Assembly: GCA_965116235.1 (NCBI GenBank)
Contig: OZ220496.1
Location: forward strand, 1,736,001-1,800,000
DNA: 64,000 bases
Source: MPNP01 sp965116235
Lineage (GTDB): Bacteria > Pseudomonadota > Alphaproteobacteria > Rhodobacterales > Rhodobacteraceae
Direction of reading: 5' to 3'
The notes below the pieces were generated by a model that was not told the DNA's origin, did not search any database, and saw nothing but the letters and a program-made list of their open reading frames with translations. The position numbers were made by a program, and so were the translations under genes. Below, piece by piece: positions 61,555 through 64,000 of this stretch. The first letter of the stretch is position 1. Each line of letters opens with the position of its first letter.

Positions 61555-62253
61555 ATGTACGACAAACAATACGTTCAAGTTTGGTGGAGTTCCTTTACAG
61601 GCCTGATCCTGATTGCCATCACCCAAGCTTCAGCGGTGGCTTCGGACTCAACAGAACTCCCTGAATTCACCGCCGTCGGCAAACGCCCGAGCAGTTCAAT
61701 TCTGGGTCAGGTTGAGGACACGAAAACCTGCACTTACAAGGCTTTGGATCGCAGAATTCATTGCCTCAAGGGTGAAAAGGACGACACAGACTATTTGGCC
61801 GGTAGCGTCCTGAAGCCGGCGTTTCCGCGATTTCAGCCGCTGCAAACGGGTTTTGTAACCATTGATTCAAGTCAGACATACGGCTTTGTCAACCCCGAAA
61901 CGATGCAGTCAAGTGGCGGCGAAACGACTGTCTGCAAGCTGGCCCTGAAAATGGCAATATCGGAGAGCGAATACGTTTGGGTCTGGTTTGACGAAATACG
62001 ATTTGAAGGTCTTCGGCATCATGCTCTGATCGACGATAATGGCAATGGCTTTTATGATCGAAAGGTTTCCGGGCTTTGGACGGGTGAAGTGTCCGGCAGT
62101 CGCAAGTGGTGGACATCAGACCCTTTTGATGGCCGCTATTCCGAAGCGCTGAGGACCTACACGATCAGGCCGGAGTTTGGACGGCAAGGCGGAAGAAGCA
62201 GAGCCTGCCTGCCGAGCGATACCAGAGTGGTAACTTTGCTTCGGCCGAGTTAG
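61555..62253 (+). CDS. Exported protein of unknown function
   Basis: A 232-residue protein from ATG 61555, preceded by GGAGA; an in-frame ATG at 61438 overlaps tctA and gives an unlikely leader. A hydrophobic stretch (WSSFTGLILIAITQASAVAS) suggests Sec export. The mature part has paired cysteines, an aromatic WVWFDEIRFEGL segment and a DDNGNGFYDRK loop that looks like a calcium-binding Asp/Asn turn. No family recognised. Its separation from tctA makes shared function uncertain. Confidence 0.62.
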   Translation: MYDKQYVQVWWSSFTGLILIAITQASAVASDSTELPEFTAVGKRPSSSILGQVEDTKTCTYKALDRRIHCLKGEKDDTDYLAGSVLKPAFPRFQPLQTGFVTIDSSQTYGFVNPETMQSSGGETTVCKLALKMAISESEYVWVWFDEIRFEGLRHHALIDDNGNGFYDRKVSGLWTGEVSGSRKWWTSDPFDGRYSEALRTYTIRPEFGRQGGRSRACLPSDTRVVTLLRPS

Positions 62254-62588
62254 GTATAAGATCTGGAACGGATCCTACGGGATACAGCTGTCTTATCTGA
62301 TAAATCGGACACTCCTGTAAACAGATAACTGAAGCCGGCAACACATTTTCCTTGGCTTCGGGTGAAATATCAGCCAACAATTATCAGCAGCAGATTATGC
62401 TATGCCGAGCATGGCGACATGGTCAGAGGCTGTGAACTACGAGTTGGTGAACGGTCCAATGGAGGGAATTCAGTGAGACAAGGCCAACCCAATGGCTGAT
62501 CAGTCGTTTTTTCTGAATACCCGCGGTGAGTTGGGTTCTATCACTAAGTTTTGCCTCGGAGAAAAGCGACAAGGATTGTTCAGATTTA
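62254..62588. other. Intergenic region near the right end
   Basis: No supported gene, RNA or terminator. Short frames here have unnatural composition. It lies between the exported-protein gene and the truncated Beta-like gene on the other strand. Confidence 0.35.
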
Positions 62589-63110
62589 TCAATCTTCCCA
62601 ATCTTCATCAAGGTTCATTTCACTGAAATCATCAACGTCAATGAATGCCTGACGGTGGAGATGGACATTTACGCGGGCGGCAACGTTTTTCTGTGGCGTA
62701 TCGATTCCCAGTTTTTCACTGATTATCGTATCTCGGATCATATCCTCGCCCCATATACCCATATTACCATTCCATTCGGGGCTGGCAACAATGGCTTCAG
62801 CAGCCTGCTTAAATCCCCACTCTCCCGCCGGGTTGCGCGCGATGAGCCAATGAGTTGAGGTCGGATAGTCGACTCGGTCAATTGGTCGCTGACCATAGCT
62901 GGCCGATTCACGAGGCCGAGTGCTGGCTCAATCACCATAAATGATCTTGGCACGGCGATTACTTCGCCTTTCGCGAATCTGATCAAGAAGCTGATGGTTC
63001 GTAAATGGGACTCTATTAAGGCCTCCGCCCTTGTCAGTCATTTCATCAATAAGCATGAGCATGTCGAGGTGATGAAGCACATCGATAATGTCATCGATGT
63101 TCAGGCGCAT
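62589..63110 (-). pseudogene. C-terminal part of a Beta-family-like protein with an in-frame TGA
   Basis: Read on the minus strand, one frame runs from 63110 to tandem stops at 62591-62586 with a single internal TGA at 62930-62928. The peptide before the stop ends RRAKIIYGD and the part after it begins ASTRPRESASYGQRPIDRVD, then STHWLIARNPAGEWGF and ARVNVHLHRQAF. The YGDxAS ... DYPTSTHWLIAR ... NVHLHRQ layout resembles the C-terminus of Beta family proteins, and TGA probably replaced a Trp codon. The N-terminal part is missing where the ATPase copy begins, so the element likely inserted into this gene. Family call is tentative. Confidence 0.5.
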
Positions 63111-63182
63111 CCGGGGAAAATGCCGGGATAGGCAAAGGGGGCAAGGGTCGGTGGCTTCCCCGCCCCGTCGCCGGCCAAAGCT

Positions 63183-64000
63183 CTAGGGCTTGAATTCGTC
63201 TTTACTGGCCTCATCCGTCGCTTCCGGTTCGGCCGGCGACGGGGCGGGCGGGTCCGGTTCCAGAACCCGCAGCAGGTAGTCCATGAAGGAGGGCACGCCG
63301 GGTTCTATCGTGTCCGGTTTCGCTCCCTCGACAATGAGCCCCACATGACGCATGTGCCGCTCCGTCTGACCTAGCACATCTGTATCAAAGGCGGCCAGCA
63401 TCCTTTCGAGCTGAAGGGCGGCCATGACGCCGCCATGGTCCCGAAAGGCCTGAGCCACCGCTCGGGCCGCCCGGCTCAACTCCGGGGTACGGAATTCCTG
63501 ACGACGATCATAGTAATTCATCTCGCGCAATATCCGGGCTCGCTTTAGAGCCTCGCTACCGATGACCGGTCCCAGATGACGGCCACCTGTTTCCTGGACG
63601 GCCTTGTAGGCTTCATGGCCATATATCTGCAGGAACCAGGGATAATGGTCCGTTGCCTTCACCAGCTCCTCCAGGGTCGGCCCGTCGACCGTTATCCCGG
63701 CCTGGCTGAAGGGAATCGCCAGGACATCGGTAGCGCTCGCCTTGGAAAGACGACCCAGAGGCAGGCGCTTGCCCCGGTCCCAGAAGGTGGCTCCACACAC
63801 TCTAAGCTGATCAATGAGATCCGGCGTGCCGCCCAGCAGCAGGACAACCGGTCGGGTCTCTCCGGCCTCCTGCACGGCGTTGAGAAGAACCCGCAAGGCC
63901 GCCGGCTCGACCATGTGGGCTTCATCCAGCGTGATCAGCATCGGGTGCCCCAGATCCACCAGCGACTCGCTGGCACTCCGATCCGGCGAGGTCGGCATGG
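63183..64000 (-). CDS. AAA ATPase, second near-complete copy, cut by the window edge
   Basis: The frame is open for 272 codons from the right edge to a TAG at 63183. It matches the ATPase at 39633-38326 from its residue 170 to the end: MLITLDEAHMVEPAALR (Walker B), LLLGGTPDLIDQL, the PWFLQIYGHEAYKAVQETGG lid and HMRHVGLIVEG. The acidic tail differs in length and ends EFKP instead of DFKP. Sequence just after the stop agrees for about 25 bases and then diverges, and the IS1595-type left end is not found, so this copy sits in a different context. The N-terminus with Walker A lies beyond the window. Confidence 0.85.
   Translation of the reverse strand, partial: MPTSPDRSASESLVDLGHPMLITLDEAHMVEPAALRVLLNAVQEAGETRPVVLLLGGTPDLIDQLRVCGATFWDRGKRLPLGRLSKASATDVLAIPFSQAGITVDGPTLEELVKATDHYPWFLQIYGHEAYKAVQETGGRHLGPVIGSEALKRARILREMNYYDRRQEFRTPELSRAARAVAQAFRDHGGVMAALQLERMLAAFDTDVLGQTERHMRHVGLIVEGAKPDTIEPGVPSFMDYLLRVLEPDPPAPSPAEPEATDEASKDEFKP

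Noticed and set aside
62247..62262. GTTAGGTATAAG resembles the inner part of the IS1595 inverted repeat
   Set aside because: The match is about ten bases, has a two-base gap, lacks the GGGG end, and overlaps the stop codon of the exported-protein gene; no partner or duplication seen.
62928..62930. In-frame TGA considered as a selenocysteine codon
   Set aside because: Sequence context fits a lost Trp, there is no hairpin resembling a SECIS element just after it, and the gene is already truncated.
1..64000. CRISPR arrays, rRNA and tRNA genes
   Set aside because: No regularly spaced repeats and no recognisable rRNA or tRNA cores were seen on reading; a tRNAscan or CRISPR search was not possible here.

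Overview
The window looks like chromosome from an alphaproteobacterium. The evidence is the gene order ctaC-ctaB-ctaF-ctaG-ctaE-surf1-thrC-M16 peptidase with no subunit I gene inside it, the lysC-ptsP pair, a FrcBCA sugar transporter, TRAP and tripartite tricarboxylate transporters, a SoxBD pair and rhizobial-type MocDE proteins. The order within the class cannot be fixed from the sequence alone.

Layout. 1-2928: the tail of an unrecognised gene, then tcuAB (tricarballylate oxidation). 2929-7663: a scrambled accessory patch. It holds relics of an AAA ATPase that recurs in this window and an IS630-type transposase fragment, and between two 22-bp direct repeats a BrnT/BrnA toxin-antitoxin pair, a frameshifted phosphoesterase and a RecB-like nuclease with a DUF4268-type C-terminus. 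7900-20503: housekeeping (DUF1467, methylmalonyl-CoA epimerase, topA, tldD, the cytochrome oxidase assembly operon, thrC, an M16 peptidase, an acetyltransferase). 20522-30816: catabolism and transport (D-2-hydroxyacid dehydrogenase-like oxidase, TRAP transporter operon with a dehydrogenase and an isomerase, two convergent LacI regulators, a MocD/MocE-like oxygenase pair). 30837-38164: a minus-strand methylated-amine module (dimethylglycine dehydrogenase-like fusion, MttB-family protein, SoxB, SoxD) with an EamA transporter and mtnP upstream.

38245-41042 is an apparently complete transposon. It has 22-bp terminal inverted repeats (21 of 22 match), a perfect 8-bp target duplication, an IS1595-family transposase, a large AAA ATPase gene and two short open frames. 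Three other ATPase copies occur in the window: two relic pieces (3046-3345 and 7568-7663) and a copy running off the right edge (63183 onward).

41460-48000: acetyltransferase, ptsP, lysC, a DUF1178 protein and a decayed AbiE toxin-antitoxin system. 48250-51126: frcBCA. 51696-61441: a co-directional cluster that reads as an oxalate or formyl-CoA and one-carbon pathway: GntR regulator with two operator-like palindromes, TPP-dependent oxalyl-CoA decarboxylase-like enzyme, formyl-CoA:oxalate CoA-transferase, a stand-alone protein resembling the 10-formyl-THF hydrolase domain of ALDH1L1, formate-THF ligase, and a TctCBA uptake system. The right end holds an unknown exported protein and a Beta-family-like gene broken by a stop codon beside the last ATPase copy.

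The two observations most worth following are the ATPase-carrying IS1595-type transposon with its relics, and the 51.7-61.4 kb cluster in which formyl-CoA, formate and formyl-THF enzymes are joined to a dedicated transporter. All functional names come from recalled family sequence patterns; no database search was run.
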